64,000 nt of DNA from Oxyruncus cristatus (Eukaryota; Chordata; Aves; Passeriformes; Cotingidae). The DNA is taken from NCBI GenBank assembly GCA_013399855.1, contig VXAY01002820.1:4876-68875 (forward strand), in the 5' to 3' direction. This document shows, piece after piece, positions 12,804 through 23,950 of the stretch (position 1 is its first letter; every line of letters starts with the position of its first letter). Both the position numbers and the translations under genes were made by a program. Under the pieces are notes generated by a model, which did not search any database, had not been told where the DNA came from, and worked only from the letters and a program-made list of their open reading frames with translations.

Positions 12804-12902
12804 TTTGCCCATGATCCTGGGCAGCCTGCTTTGAGCAGGAAATTGGACTAGATGATGTCCAGAAGTATCATCTAATCTGAACTGTCCTGTCATTCTGTGA
12901 AT
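12804..12902 (+). mobile_element. Older CR1 LINE, right half (3' end)
   Basis: Contains ATGATCCTGGGCAGCCTGCT, TTTGAGCAGG, TTGGACTAGATGATGTCCAG and a terminal CATTCTGTGA, the CR1 3' UTR and tail in plus orientation. It continues the fragment at 9823-9983. Substitutions against the usual CR1 consensus indicate an old copy. Confidence 0.85.
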
Positions 12903-15546
12903 ATTTGCTATTTTTAAAGATTCTGGAGAAAGAATCCTTCTTTTATCTAATAAATTGCTAACTTGGAACCCAGTAGGTAGACTAGGTTACCTCCTTTGTC
13001 CAAAACAACTTCAAGTGTACTCTCAAAGTACTCCTTATTGTGCTTCCACTCTCTGCTATTGATGTCATTTCACTTTCCTAATGGTTACCTGTAATTAGGA
13101 TTGAAACCCAGGTGTGCTACTTCTAAACCAGCTTTTTAAGCACCTTAATGGCAGGTAATTTAGGATTGCCCCATTATCTGTGATGCAATGATAAATACTT
13201 TCTATGCGAATACTGCAGCTAACTGTGCATTGGGTGAGTGAGCCTTCAGCTGGGAAGTGACATAGATGAGTTCTAGTGTCAGTCTGAAGTTTGATTACTT
13301 GTCCTAAATTAGCTGTATCTTCACACAGCACATAATTAAGTTCTGTGATTCTCTGTTATGGGATTTTGTTGAGTGTTTCCAGCTACCGGAAATAATAATG
13401 GAAAAAAGTTACCATGGTGATCAGTAAATGTATAGATTCTACCTTCAACTCAGGCATTCTGGAAGTTACAAACTGCTGTAGAGTATTTGTGGGAAGCATC
13501 ATTATATACTTTCCCTGTTCTTGTGTTCTACTCTAAACACTTGATATTGGTCACCACTGGAGACAGAATATGGAGATGGTCAGACTTCAAGCCTAGTGTA
13601 TTAGAATTCTCATTATACTCTTAGCACCAGCACTGTCAGGAAGAAATGGTAGAGTGTAATGTATAATATGTAAGCTAAAATCCCTGGAAGAAGGGATAAG
13701 ATCTGAATCCTCTCACAGCCATGTTGTTGAGCTATTGGATAAAACTGAATACGTGCAACACATAATTTTGGTAACTGGGGTCCATAACTTTATTTCCATT
13801 CAAAGCTAACAGGTATAATGGAAGCAAATTCATTAACAGAGTAGAAGGGAGTGAAACCATGCTTTTCTTTATGTGTGCATGCATACACTTTTAATTAAAA
13901 AACACCCCAAACCAAACCCCACATATAGATATCACAGGTGAACTTATGAATGACCTTGGATATGATTTGATTTCCCTAGCTTCCTTAATGAAGAAAGTAG
14001 CAACTCCTGAAGTTCTTAAGCCACGAAGTGCTTCTTATTGTTTTCAAAAACTTCCAATAAAGCATTTCTGTTACTAAAATTGCATTTAATGGATACTGAC
14101 TTATGTTAGCTGGGAATGTAGTACCCATTTCAGCTGGAAATTGAGTTCCACGGTGTGCTTGAATGTGCGGTACTGAGTATGTGCCTAGGTCTGCAATGCT
14201 GTTAATGCCATCATTTAAATGAGAGCAGAACATGAACCCACAGTTTATAATCAGGGGAATTTGAAGGACTGAAGTATCAGTAAAAATTGTGTGAATTTTA
14301 CCACCGAAGATTACAGCCCAAAGTGTGTCCAAACCCTAGTGATATTTCTTGGACTGGAGGGTTTAGATTTATGGATTCTAGTTTTCAACCTAGACCTGAA
14401 CTTCCTTCATGCTTAAGTTGTATGGAAATTTCCTGTTTGTTAAATTGTTACTAGCCCTTCATAGTCAGCTCACAATGGAACTGTGGCAAGATGGAAGTTC
14501 TTTTGGGTAGCAAACACTGAAAGAGAAGATTTCAGTCATTTTATTGATATTACAAATTATGTAATATTACTCGATTCAGAAAAATGTTGATTTAGGACAG
14601 AGCAAATACAAAGAGAACAGCAGAAAAGATCTTCATGACTTTTGGAAAGAAAATGAAGATATTTCAGGAGTTGTCTCCACTTTAAAAGTAATCCTGAAGA
14701 GACTGAAAGAGAAGAAATGGTCTGAAGCAGAAAAGGACTTTTGGACCCAGGATCCTCCAAATTCATGATCTGAATGTCATGAAATTGTGCCTGCTGAGAG
14801 TCAAGTGAGGCACACTATAAAACAGAAATGGGCAAAGTCAGCTTTTCAAGTTAACTTGAAAAAGTTGCGATTAATTCAGTGACCTGGGGTGGCCTAGCTT
14901 TTCATGAATTGGAGCTCTGTGGACTGATAGAGTCAGTCTGCTCTTGCTGTAAGCAGGCTTAAACAGTGAGAGGAAGAAGATTTAAAGCTCTTGGTTGCTC
15001 TTTTCAGACCGTGATTTTTAGGGATGTCCTCTTACATTGTTTTTTTTTTCTTGTGGGATATACACGCAGTAATGCCAAGCATCAAATGGGGGTTGAGATT
15101 TCTTCAATCTAATGCTGAAACTTCTAATGGGATGAATCAAAACCTTGGCTTTGGCCACCTCAGTATTTTCAATAATATAAAACCGTGATAGGTGTCTTAA
15201 AACCTAGAGACTAGTTGCAGAATAGTTATTTATACCAAGAGGCCTCAAAAGTCTATGAGTTTCCAGTGGAAATTAATGCAAGTAATGATCCCATGTTATT
15301 ATCTTAAAAGAACTTCAGTGATATTTACCTCTGTTGGCAGTAGGATGTTCTGTATGAAGGTCCTTGAATCTAAAGAGAATGATCCAGTTATTATTTTTAC
15401 TCCGGTGTGTCTGTATACTGTCAAAGTGGTGGCTGAATGCAGAGCATGTCTTCTGGGAAAAAAATACCCCAGTTCAATGAAGCTTGTTCTTACTGCATTT
15501 CCTGGTATTTATGAAAACAATATATAAAATTGTAGCCTTAGTTGTT
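12903..15546. other. Non-coding DNA, nothing recognised
   Basis: AT-rich unique sequence with a small A/C-rich patch at 13895-13924. Open frames up to 115 codons (13985-14332, -) show no family resemblance. Confidence 0.6.
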
Positions 15547-16117
15547 TGTTAAAACTAAGTTTCGGATAGAATAGCCTTGCTTGCTTTTACTAACACACAG
15601 ACAAGATTTGGATAAGTCCTTATCAACAACAGGAAACCTGGAGTTTTGATAAGGAGCTCTGAAGGACCTTGGAAGTTGACAAGGAGAAGCTCACAGAGAT
15701 GATACCAGTTTTGAGTTAATCGGACTATGCCAGCTCAGCAGTTAGTCCCAAAGTTGAAAAGTTCAAGCCTGAGGAAGACTCCTTACTTCATCCAAAGACC
15801 CCCAAAGATCCCCAAAAGAAGACCCCAAAGGGGCGTTCTGAGGGGGAGCTAAAGGAGTGGTGTATGTTAATGATTTCCCCTCCTACTTTCTGGACTTTTC
15901 TGACATAGCTAATGCATATGTAACACAACTATAATGTCTATGTAATACAATTAATGCATATGTAATGTTATTCTGCATAAAAGGAGCTGAACAATGGCAA
16001 CAAGTGTGAGATTTTGGTGGGCTTAGGCTCCCTCGCACCCAGTGCTGTTTGCTCATTCTTTATTAAATAAATAACATTGCTTCTAAGAATTCTTGATTAT
16101 GAACTTAATTTATAACA
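15547..16117 (+). mobile_element. Retroviral-type solo LTR (about 570 bp)
   Basis: The ends TGTTAAAACTAAG and CTTAATTTATAACA form a terminal inverted repeat of the TG...CA type. Inside are a TATA-like CATAAAAG at 15976-15983 and AATAAA at 16066-16071 about 90 bases later, the order expected of U3-R-U5. Three copies of a 14-base motif TAATGCATATGTAA or a variant begin at 15910, 15932 and 15952, resembling U3 enhancer repeats. No coding remnant adjoins it, so it is probably a solo LTR. I could not find a clean target-site duplication, and the left end could be a few bases further out. Confidence 0.65.
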
Positions 16118-16383
16118 ATACTTAAAGAAAACCTTTTAGGAGTGTTGTTAAGACTTTGCCACAATAAAATGAAGAATGCACAATAATTATGCCTTTACTA
16201 AACAGCGTTCTTTATTTTCTGTTTTTGTATAGAGATCACCTTGCTGGTGATCAGTCATCATTTTGATACATCAAGCAGCTGGTTTGTTACTGAAAAGCTC
16301 AGAATATTTCCTCTGATTGCCTTCCTGTGAGTAGGAGCAAAGAAGTTATCCCAGACTTCCTTTCCTGTGGTATTCAGAAGGTG
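16118..16383. other. Unassigned spacer
   Basis: Short AT-rich spacer between the LTR and the T/G-rich tract; nothing recognised. Confidence 0.5.
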
Positions 16384-16513
16384 CTTTTTTTTCGTTTTTT
16401 GTTTGGGTTTCTTTGTGTGTGTGTGAGTGGGTTTTGGTTGTTGTAGCTTTAGTTTTTTATTTTGTTTTGTGGTTTTGCTGTTGTTATTGTTTTTTAATTG
16501 AGACTTTTTTTTG
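16384..16513 (+). repeat. T/G-rich low-complexity tract
   Basis: Runs of T broken by G, including a GTGTGTGTGTG stretch near 16415, then repeated TTTTGTTTTG-like units. Similar to the tract at 2271-2366. Confidence 0.8.
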
Positions 16514-19500
16514 CATGTGTGCTTGTTTACTTTTTTAGAAGCTGATCCAAATTTCTCCGAAAATCAATGAACAGCCCTACAGTTAGACCCTTGACTCCTG
16601 TTCCTCGGGGACTGTTGACACCAGAGATTACTTTGTTCAGAACTAATAGTAGATTTAAAGGATTTTATCTGGAAGTTTATCTTTGTGTTTTACAGTAAGC
16701 ACTTTGTGGGTGTATGGGCATTTTTTTAAAAGCTCTATTTCTCCACTGGATTGCAACAAGTTTTTTCCTTGCAATGGGAGTCTTAAAACATACTTACTTG
16801 TTTTAAGATCATATGCTGGTGTGAAGACACAACTATCCTGTTGTGTCTTCTTTTTAGGGTGAGCAGGCTCTAAGAAGAATGTGAAAGTCCAAATAACTGT
16901 GTTTACTGACTTTTTAAAATGTGGAAGACTTAGACATTTTTCACAAACATTGTTCTTTAACTGACAGAACAAGTGAGGGCTCACAAGCCATTTAAAGGAA
17001 GTGTTTATAATGTGTGTAAACTTTAGCCCCTCAATATATGGAAATTCCAGACTGGAGACAAGCTGCAGACTGGCTCTAAGTTTAAGCAGCGCTTGTGACA
17101 GCAGACTAATGGGGTCAGAAATATTGCATCAGTTGCAAGTCAGCTCCTGTAGATGCCATCATCTTCAGTCGATTCAGGCTACAATAAAATGCTTATAACT
17201 GATGAGTGACCATGTTCTTTGTGTCCCTGGACCTCTGCTCAACTGCCCCTCTTTTTGGCCCAGAGCAGTGTGGAGGAGGAGAGACATACGGAGGCAGGCT
17301 GAACACTGGTTGCATTGTCTTTCATCTCCAACAGCCTTCCCTCCCCATCAGCAATGCTGGGTCTGAACCCATTTCAACTTATTTTGTCATCATGCCTGGG
17401 GAAGAGAATTTAACTTTGTCTACGCTTCTGAGGTTTGTGCAAGTGCTGAATGGGCTGATAATTGTTGCAGGCTGTTCTCTGCCCTGGTTGCCGTTTTAGA
17501 GTTCTGCATTACATTTGAACCTTGGGAAGTGTGTGTAAGGGGGAGTATTGAAAACTGAAGACAGATGCAATCTGGTATTTCCAGTTGTAGAAAATGCTGA
17601 TATTTCAAAATTAGGATTTCTTGTTGATTCAAAATCAGCCTAAATGTTCTAAAATTTCCCAAAAAACACTTCTTCCAGTAACATGACTGAATTTAAATTC
17701 CCACGTGCCTCCATGAGCAGTGCATTAATAAGGTATTTAAATTCCTTAAAAATCTGAACCCAGGCAAAGAAGGCCATACTGCCCAAAAGCAGATGGGATC
17801 AGAAATGTAAGTCCTCTCCCTCTGTGCTTAGGATAGGATATTCAAAGAGAGCAGAAGCTGCCCTCCAGAGTTTTTCTGATATCTCAATAGCAGGATTTGT
17901 AGACACCTCTGAACATGGAGGCTGTGGTGTTGAAAGAAAACATTTCACTCCCTCAAAACTGAGGCTGTGCTTCAGTATATTTCTGAACTGAGGCTGATTC
18001 CTTATTTTGAAGCATAAATTGCATCTGAAAATCTGTCCTCCAGGGACTCATTCATCTACTCCAAGTGTAGAGTGCAGGGTGAGTGTCACCTTTCTCATGC
18101 TGAAATCCCTGTGGTGCTTGCACACCACTAGTCAAAGCGGTGAAAGAATTCTGTCACAACAAAGGAAAGTAAAAATCTGATCATAATTTCCACATTTAAC
18201 CTCCACTTTCACATTTTAAAACTGGCCAGATAGGAGGATGATCTTTAGGCAATGTGAATAAAAATACGATGGAAAAGGCCATTAGTTGCTTTTAGAAAAA
18301 TCATTAAAGTGAATGGTGTGAATCAATACACTCATTTGGAACAAAAAACAAGGCACATCTCTTTATCTAAATATAAAATACAGTAATATAGTTTAATATA
18401 ATCCTGTCAGTCCTGTAACTCTTCTGTTAGTTCTTGAATACAATCAAATCTGACTTTGGAAGACAATCTGACATACGCTTATATGAATTACTTTTAGAAA
18501 TAAGTGCTACCCTAAAAGGTTAAGGTTCAAAGTCAGTGACTAGTGATTATCACTTATTTTTCCTTGGAAATGTTCATTTTGTTAAAAGTAAAAATGTTTG
18601 CCACTATGAAACATTGTGTAAGAATGGGTTTGGTCAGCTTTTCTCCTAAACAATGAAACATAAAAGCATTTCTGTAGAATTTCTGAAGACATTTTCTATG
18701 GCTTTAGTATGAATTAGGGTCTTCCTTCTCTCTCTGCTGCCTGGAAAAGGAGGTGCAGCATTCAATCTTGCCTGAGTTTCCTTGTAGCTTCTGGGAACCT
18801 TACATGACCTCTATGTATACTTTTTGGGAAGGGCTCTTTTGTGAGAGATGAGAATCTAGTGGGTTTTGTGTTGTGTTGCATGGTTGAAGAAGTGTTATAG
18901 AGAACTGTTTTGAATTTGTTTATTTTACACCTGGGGATCAAGCTTGGGAAGTAGTAGTATCCTAACTGATGCGGTTCATAGTCCCAAGAAAATGTCATGG
19001 CTGCTGAGCCTAATTGGTGAGCATTATTTGATGCACAAGCTTTATTGCTTCTAAGAAATTTGATACCAACAGGCAACTGAAACAAAGCCAGAGCATCATA
19101 TAAGGTTATTCTTCATTTAAGGGTGAAACCAAACAAATAAACCTGCTGTGACTCATTCAAACTTTTGGATGAAGAACATTTTTTATTTTCCAGAATGTAC
19201 ACGGCTTAGAAATTGTAAAACTGATGCACTGAGTAGTTGAAGAGAAATCTGATTCTAATAAACCATGGCTTGTCAGACAGAGGTTTAAGAACATCTGAAA
19301 GCAGAATTTAATAAAATACGAACAAGCAGAAGGATCATGTGTCGGGGCAGAGTCACTGCTGTGCTCAGAGTGAAGGGAATGGAATTGATTATCTGCACCT
19401 TCCCAGTAGGCTGGGAGCAGATATAGCTCACTGGAGAGGATGTGGCAGGAACATGCTGCGCTTTGGCTGTTTGCTGGGTAGGAGTTCATCAGAGAGCAGT

Positions 19501-22216
19501 GCCAAGCACAGCTTAGGCACAGCAGAAGCTTCTGTTCTCAGCACAGTTTTACCCTCCTAAGGTAGGAAGTACGTGTGCTGAGGGAAAGACAGGTTGGGAG
19601 CTGGGATTCTTCAGTCTTCACTGCTCTTTCTCGGCTTCATCCTAATAAGCTCTCCTGTCACTTTAAAACTGCATTGCTGATTACTGCTGCTTTGAACTTC
19701 CCAGGGACATTGTTTACTTGGTGTACCTAACTTTACAGAGCAGACTGATCTCTTTCTGATAAATAGGGCCAATTATTCATATTTATACTGTGCAGCATTA
19801 AAAAAAAAAAAAAAAGGAAAGAATTTCCTTGCCTACATTTTGATGATGCTTTCAGATTATGGAATGAAAGAGCCTTGGTCAAATGCATCCAGATATTTTG
19901 GAAGCGAGAAGTAGCTGAAATGTCAAAAGAATGTCATGTCTCCAGCTAATGCTGTACACTTGGGTGCTGGGGGAGGGGGGGGGCGTTAGCCTCAGAAGTG
20001 CACAAGCACTGTTAGATGTCGATCTGAACTGAGCTTAAACTCCCAGTCTCTGAAAGTTCCCCTATTCCTGTTTTCCAAGAAGAACCTGATTTTTGCAACT
20101 CTTTTTAACATGAGAGCTGCGGGTTTGGAAGTGTTAAGTCTTTGGCCTGACTCTCACTTTTGCTATAGTCCCTTTACACAGGTAAGACATTCTGCTACAG
20201 GGATCTTAAAATGCAAGTAGATGACATTTAATAGCCTAGACGAGAAACAGGTCCCTTAAAAAAAAGAGTGAAATTGGTCTCCCCTAGGTTGTTGAGTGCT
20301 GACCTTGAAAAAGCCCTTACAGTCTGTGCAGGCAGACTGAATTTTTTTTAGGAGACCAGATATCTCAAACTGCAAGAGATTACCTGAGGCAAGTTTGGAT
20401 TTTTTTTGTCTTTTCTTTTTAAGAGAAAAATTCTTTTCCACTACACTTGGTATCCGCATGTCTATCTTAAAGCACTATTTATTTGTCTCAGCACTTCAGA
20501 ACTGCTGGTGTAATTTTCTCACCCTTCTTTAGTTTTTTTTTAATTTACTACTTTTAAACATTTATAATTCAACTTATATTTTCATTATGTGACGCATGCT
20601 AAAGATTGCATTTGCATTTTGAATATAAGAAGGCTTTTTGTGGGAGGCAATGTTTAAATATGTTTTGAGAAGGTGAGAGGGAAGACAAGCCATCATCCAT
20701 CAACTGGTATGAAGTCCAACTTCGAAAGTTTGATACAAAATGAATCTGACTGTTAGTGCAGACATGATACAAATTAGCTGTGACTTTATGATACCAGCTG
20801 TTTCTCTGACAGGGTAAAAGGGCACATAACTAGAATAGCATCTTTTGTTGAAAGCAGTGCTTCCCTTTGTTAATTGTGGGAGCCTCAGGCAAAAAATTGT
20901 AGTCCATAGTTATGTGACATGTGCAATCTGAAACGTATTCATGGAGCTAGGGGGGCTTTTTACTGATGTTTTTTCAAAGACAGGGTTATCATAAGTGTTC
21001 TATTTTTTTATCACTGAAAGACAAATCTCTGTCATGTTTTTACCTTTTGTTGAAAGTGAGGTTAATCTAAGTGCTATTTTCCTCATAAGGACAAAGAAAA
21101 TACTGAACAACAAAACCTGTGAAAAGTCTATAAATCTCAGTGTAAAACTAAATTAGTTACTTTATTAATTGATTCTCTCTAGGTATTTTTTTTCTTACTG
21201 TAATTTTCAGGGCTTTTTATTTCATAAAAAGTCTACATAGACCCTAACAAATGAAAAATCAGCTCTGAGTATGTTTTATTGAGGCAGCAGATTAGTCCTG
21301 ACACGGGTGCAGGGACATCAGAGCCAGCTCTCTGAAGTCACATCTCAGGTCTTGGCCCATTTCTGGTTCTAGGTGATTGTGTGCAGCAGCTTCTCTATTG
21401 CATCCAGCACCTGAGCGAGCAGGGTGCCAGGACCCTAGGGGATGGAAATGCAGAGATGATGCAACTGAGGAGCTTTGTGTGGAAGCAGCTGTGGGGTTCC
21501 CTTGTTACCAGAGCTCATAAAGCCTACTCATAAACCAAAATGGCTCTGAGCAAGGCCATTTGAATGACGTTGTGCCACTGCACATCCCCATCTCCACTGT
21601 GTATCTATACCTTAACATATCCCCTGAGTACCTCAGGCGACATAAAATTGGTTGTACCACAGAAATAAACTAAGAAAATGTGATTAGGCAATCAAATTAA
21701 TCATACTTCTACCACTTGACTAAGAGCTAGTAGGGTCGCAAAATTTATTACTACGGTGACAGACATACTCCATTTGAATTAATCAGGAAAAGGGCAATAT
21801 TAAGAATGGAGTTATGTTATTAGGAGTTAACTAGGAGTACTACAAGGAAAACACTGAAGCTAGAGCTACTGAGAGAAGCAAAATTTCGGCTATCTTATAT
21901 GCTTTCTTAGATCAACAGTTATCAACGCTGATGTTAAACTGAAAAAGAGAGAATCAAAAGCGGCAGTTTCTTTTTTTTTTAATGGGACCATGCAGTAACT
22001 TTAGACTATAAGCAGCGTGAAGGGCATTGCTCCTTTGAAAATATTAAGTGGTACTCCACAAGGGAAGGATGCCACTGCTAAGGTGACCATGAGAAACTTC
22101 TCAGCAGAGCATAACTTCCATTTCAGATATGTGAAAGTTAGAATGACTTGATATTCTGACCATAACAGAAATATCATATCTTTTTACATGAAGTAGAGAA
22201 GTCACTGTGGGAGATG
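16514..22216. other. Non-coding DNA, nothing recognised
   Basis: No gene or known repeat recognised. Holds an A-run at 19800-19815. Open frames of 110 codons or fewer (for example 19157-19489, -) are unsupported. Confidence 0.6.
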
Positions 22217-23210
22217 TGTCATAGGTTCACTTGTTCTGAAAACTAAACATGGGATTTTCCCTTCCCCCTGCCCCACTGTGTGCGGGGGGGATGTTTGAAT
22301 GGGCAGACTGGTTTTACCTTGGGTATTTGACTAACACAAAAGAACTGGCCAGTAGCTTGACATTCCAGGCCGATAGCCTGGGGAGGGGCTAGGAGGTTCT
22401 TTTGTTTGTTTTTTTTTTTCCCTCTCCCGGAGGAGGGGGAACGAGGCACAGTTCGTGCTTGCAGGGGATGAGGAAAGGTGTGCACAGCAAAAGCTGGGAG
22501 GCTGCTTTGTTCTCAGCCTGGCTGCCTGGCTTGCTGGCACCCTATTTTCTGCGCCCGCCCTGCCCGGGTGGACCTGCTTGGACTTCATCGGAGAGGAACT
22601 ATTTGGGAAGAGAGAGCCACCCTTGTTTTTTCCCTCCCCCGGCTCCTGTGTTTTTGGCAGCAGCTTTTGTGCACCTCAGCGAAGAAAGGGGAAGTCACAT
22701 GGCCAGCAGCAGACATCGTGAGTCCCTTTGGGGAAGAATCCTTCTTTCTTCTTTTTCCCCTTCCTGGTGAGGGGGAGGGAAGGGCTCCATTTCTCCCCCA
22801 GGACACCTAGGACCTCCACGTGGCCACTGCCAGAGCCCAACAGCGCCTCCTGTTGGCCAACTCCAAGCACTGCAGGCTCTGCACCTCCAGCGATCCAACA
22901 GCGCCCCCTGCTGACTGTGGTTAGAATTGCTGAACTGTTTACTTTTCATTGAAAGGGATTTTTGGGTATAGGATTATTGTTCAGTTGGGGGTTCTTTTGT
23001 TGTTCTGCCAATACACATATATCCTTTAATAAAGGGCTGTTATTTTTTCCTTTCTCCACACTTTCTCAGTTGGAGCCTCTTAATTTCGGATTACAGTTGC
23101 TTAGTGGGAGGAGTTTTGGTCTTCATTATAACTCATCCTCCTTAGCAAAACACTTCCGTCTCATTAAACGGACACAAGATGGTAGAGCAAACAAACCCAA
23201 CTGCTACTGA
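22217..23210 (+). mobile_element. Endogenous retrovirus-type solo LTR (about 990 bp, GC-rich)
   Basis: Begins TGTCATAGGTTCAC and is flanked by AGATG on both sides (22212-22216 and 23211-23215), consistent with a 5-bp target-site duplication. A polyadenylation signal AATAAA lies at 23028-23033, placing the element on the + strand. It is followed by a U5-like stretch containing TTGGAGCCTCTTAATTTCGG and, near the end, AACCCAACTGCTAC; both resemble avian ERV LTR 3' ends as I remember them. The last bases are TGA rather than CA, so the 3' terminus has probably mutated. The core 22380-22900 is GC-rich relative to its surroundings. Several overlapping open frames on both strands in this core are by-products of composition. 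Confidence 0.7.
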
Positions 23211-23861
23211 AGATGCAGAAAATAAAAAAACGTCGACATAGAATTGTAGCAGGCATTTGAGTGAAAAGGCAGAGTTAAGAGTGTTGAAAAATACTAACTT
23301 AGAAAATTCTTGGAGTGAATTTTAAAAATAAATACATTTCAAAGGAAAAGTTTAGGATATAATACCTGTTGTGTTTTCATGCATTGATGACGATAATTAA
23401 GCACAAAATAAAAAATTCCAAGTACTGAAAAATAGGACTTGGCTATTTCTGTTGCTAACATGTGATTTTACTGTCTAGTATCTCCTTCTGAAATTCTGTG
23501 ATTTATGGTTTATAATAAGGAAAATCCCTTTATTTTAAGTGCCCACTGTTTGCAGATGCTAATTGTGCAAAATGACTCACTCTGCATTTCATCTTGTTAC
23601 CCCTCTGACTGGTGCACTGCTACCCTCATGTTCTTTTGTGTCTCAACTCAATTAACTTCATGTGGGTTAGTAACTTTTTGTTCTGGTTATTTAGTACCAC
23701 ACTCTGATTTGTCTCTTTGGAAGACTCTACCCGCAAAACCTGTATTCTCTATAAGTAAAATGGACAAAATTTGACCTTAAAAGGGAGTAAAAATTAAGGA
23801 TTTGCTACTGCCAGTCACTGAACATTAGGTTAGTTCTTATATAGTTGTGTTGATGATACAG
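23211..23861. other. Non-coding DNA, nothing recognised
   Basis: AT-rich spacer between the LTR and a pyrimidine microsatellite; no support for genes. Confidence 0.6.
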
Positions 23862-23950
23862 GTTTTTTTCTTTTTCTCCTTCCTTTCTTCCTTCCTTCCT
23901 TCCTCCCTCCTTCCCTGCCTCCCTCCCTGCGTCCCTTTCTTTTCCTTTTA
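23862..23950 (+). repeat. (TTCC)n-like pyrimidine microsatellite
   Basis: About 90 bases of nearly pure C/T, with a TTCC core degenerating into CCTCCCT units. On the minus strand it creates a Glu/Gly/Lys-rich open frame that is not a gene. Confidence 0.9.

Noticed and set aside
22402..22870. Cluster of overlapping open frames of 64-122 codons on both strands
   Set aside because: They coincide with the GC-rich body of the LTR at 22217-23210, where stops are rare in every frame.
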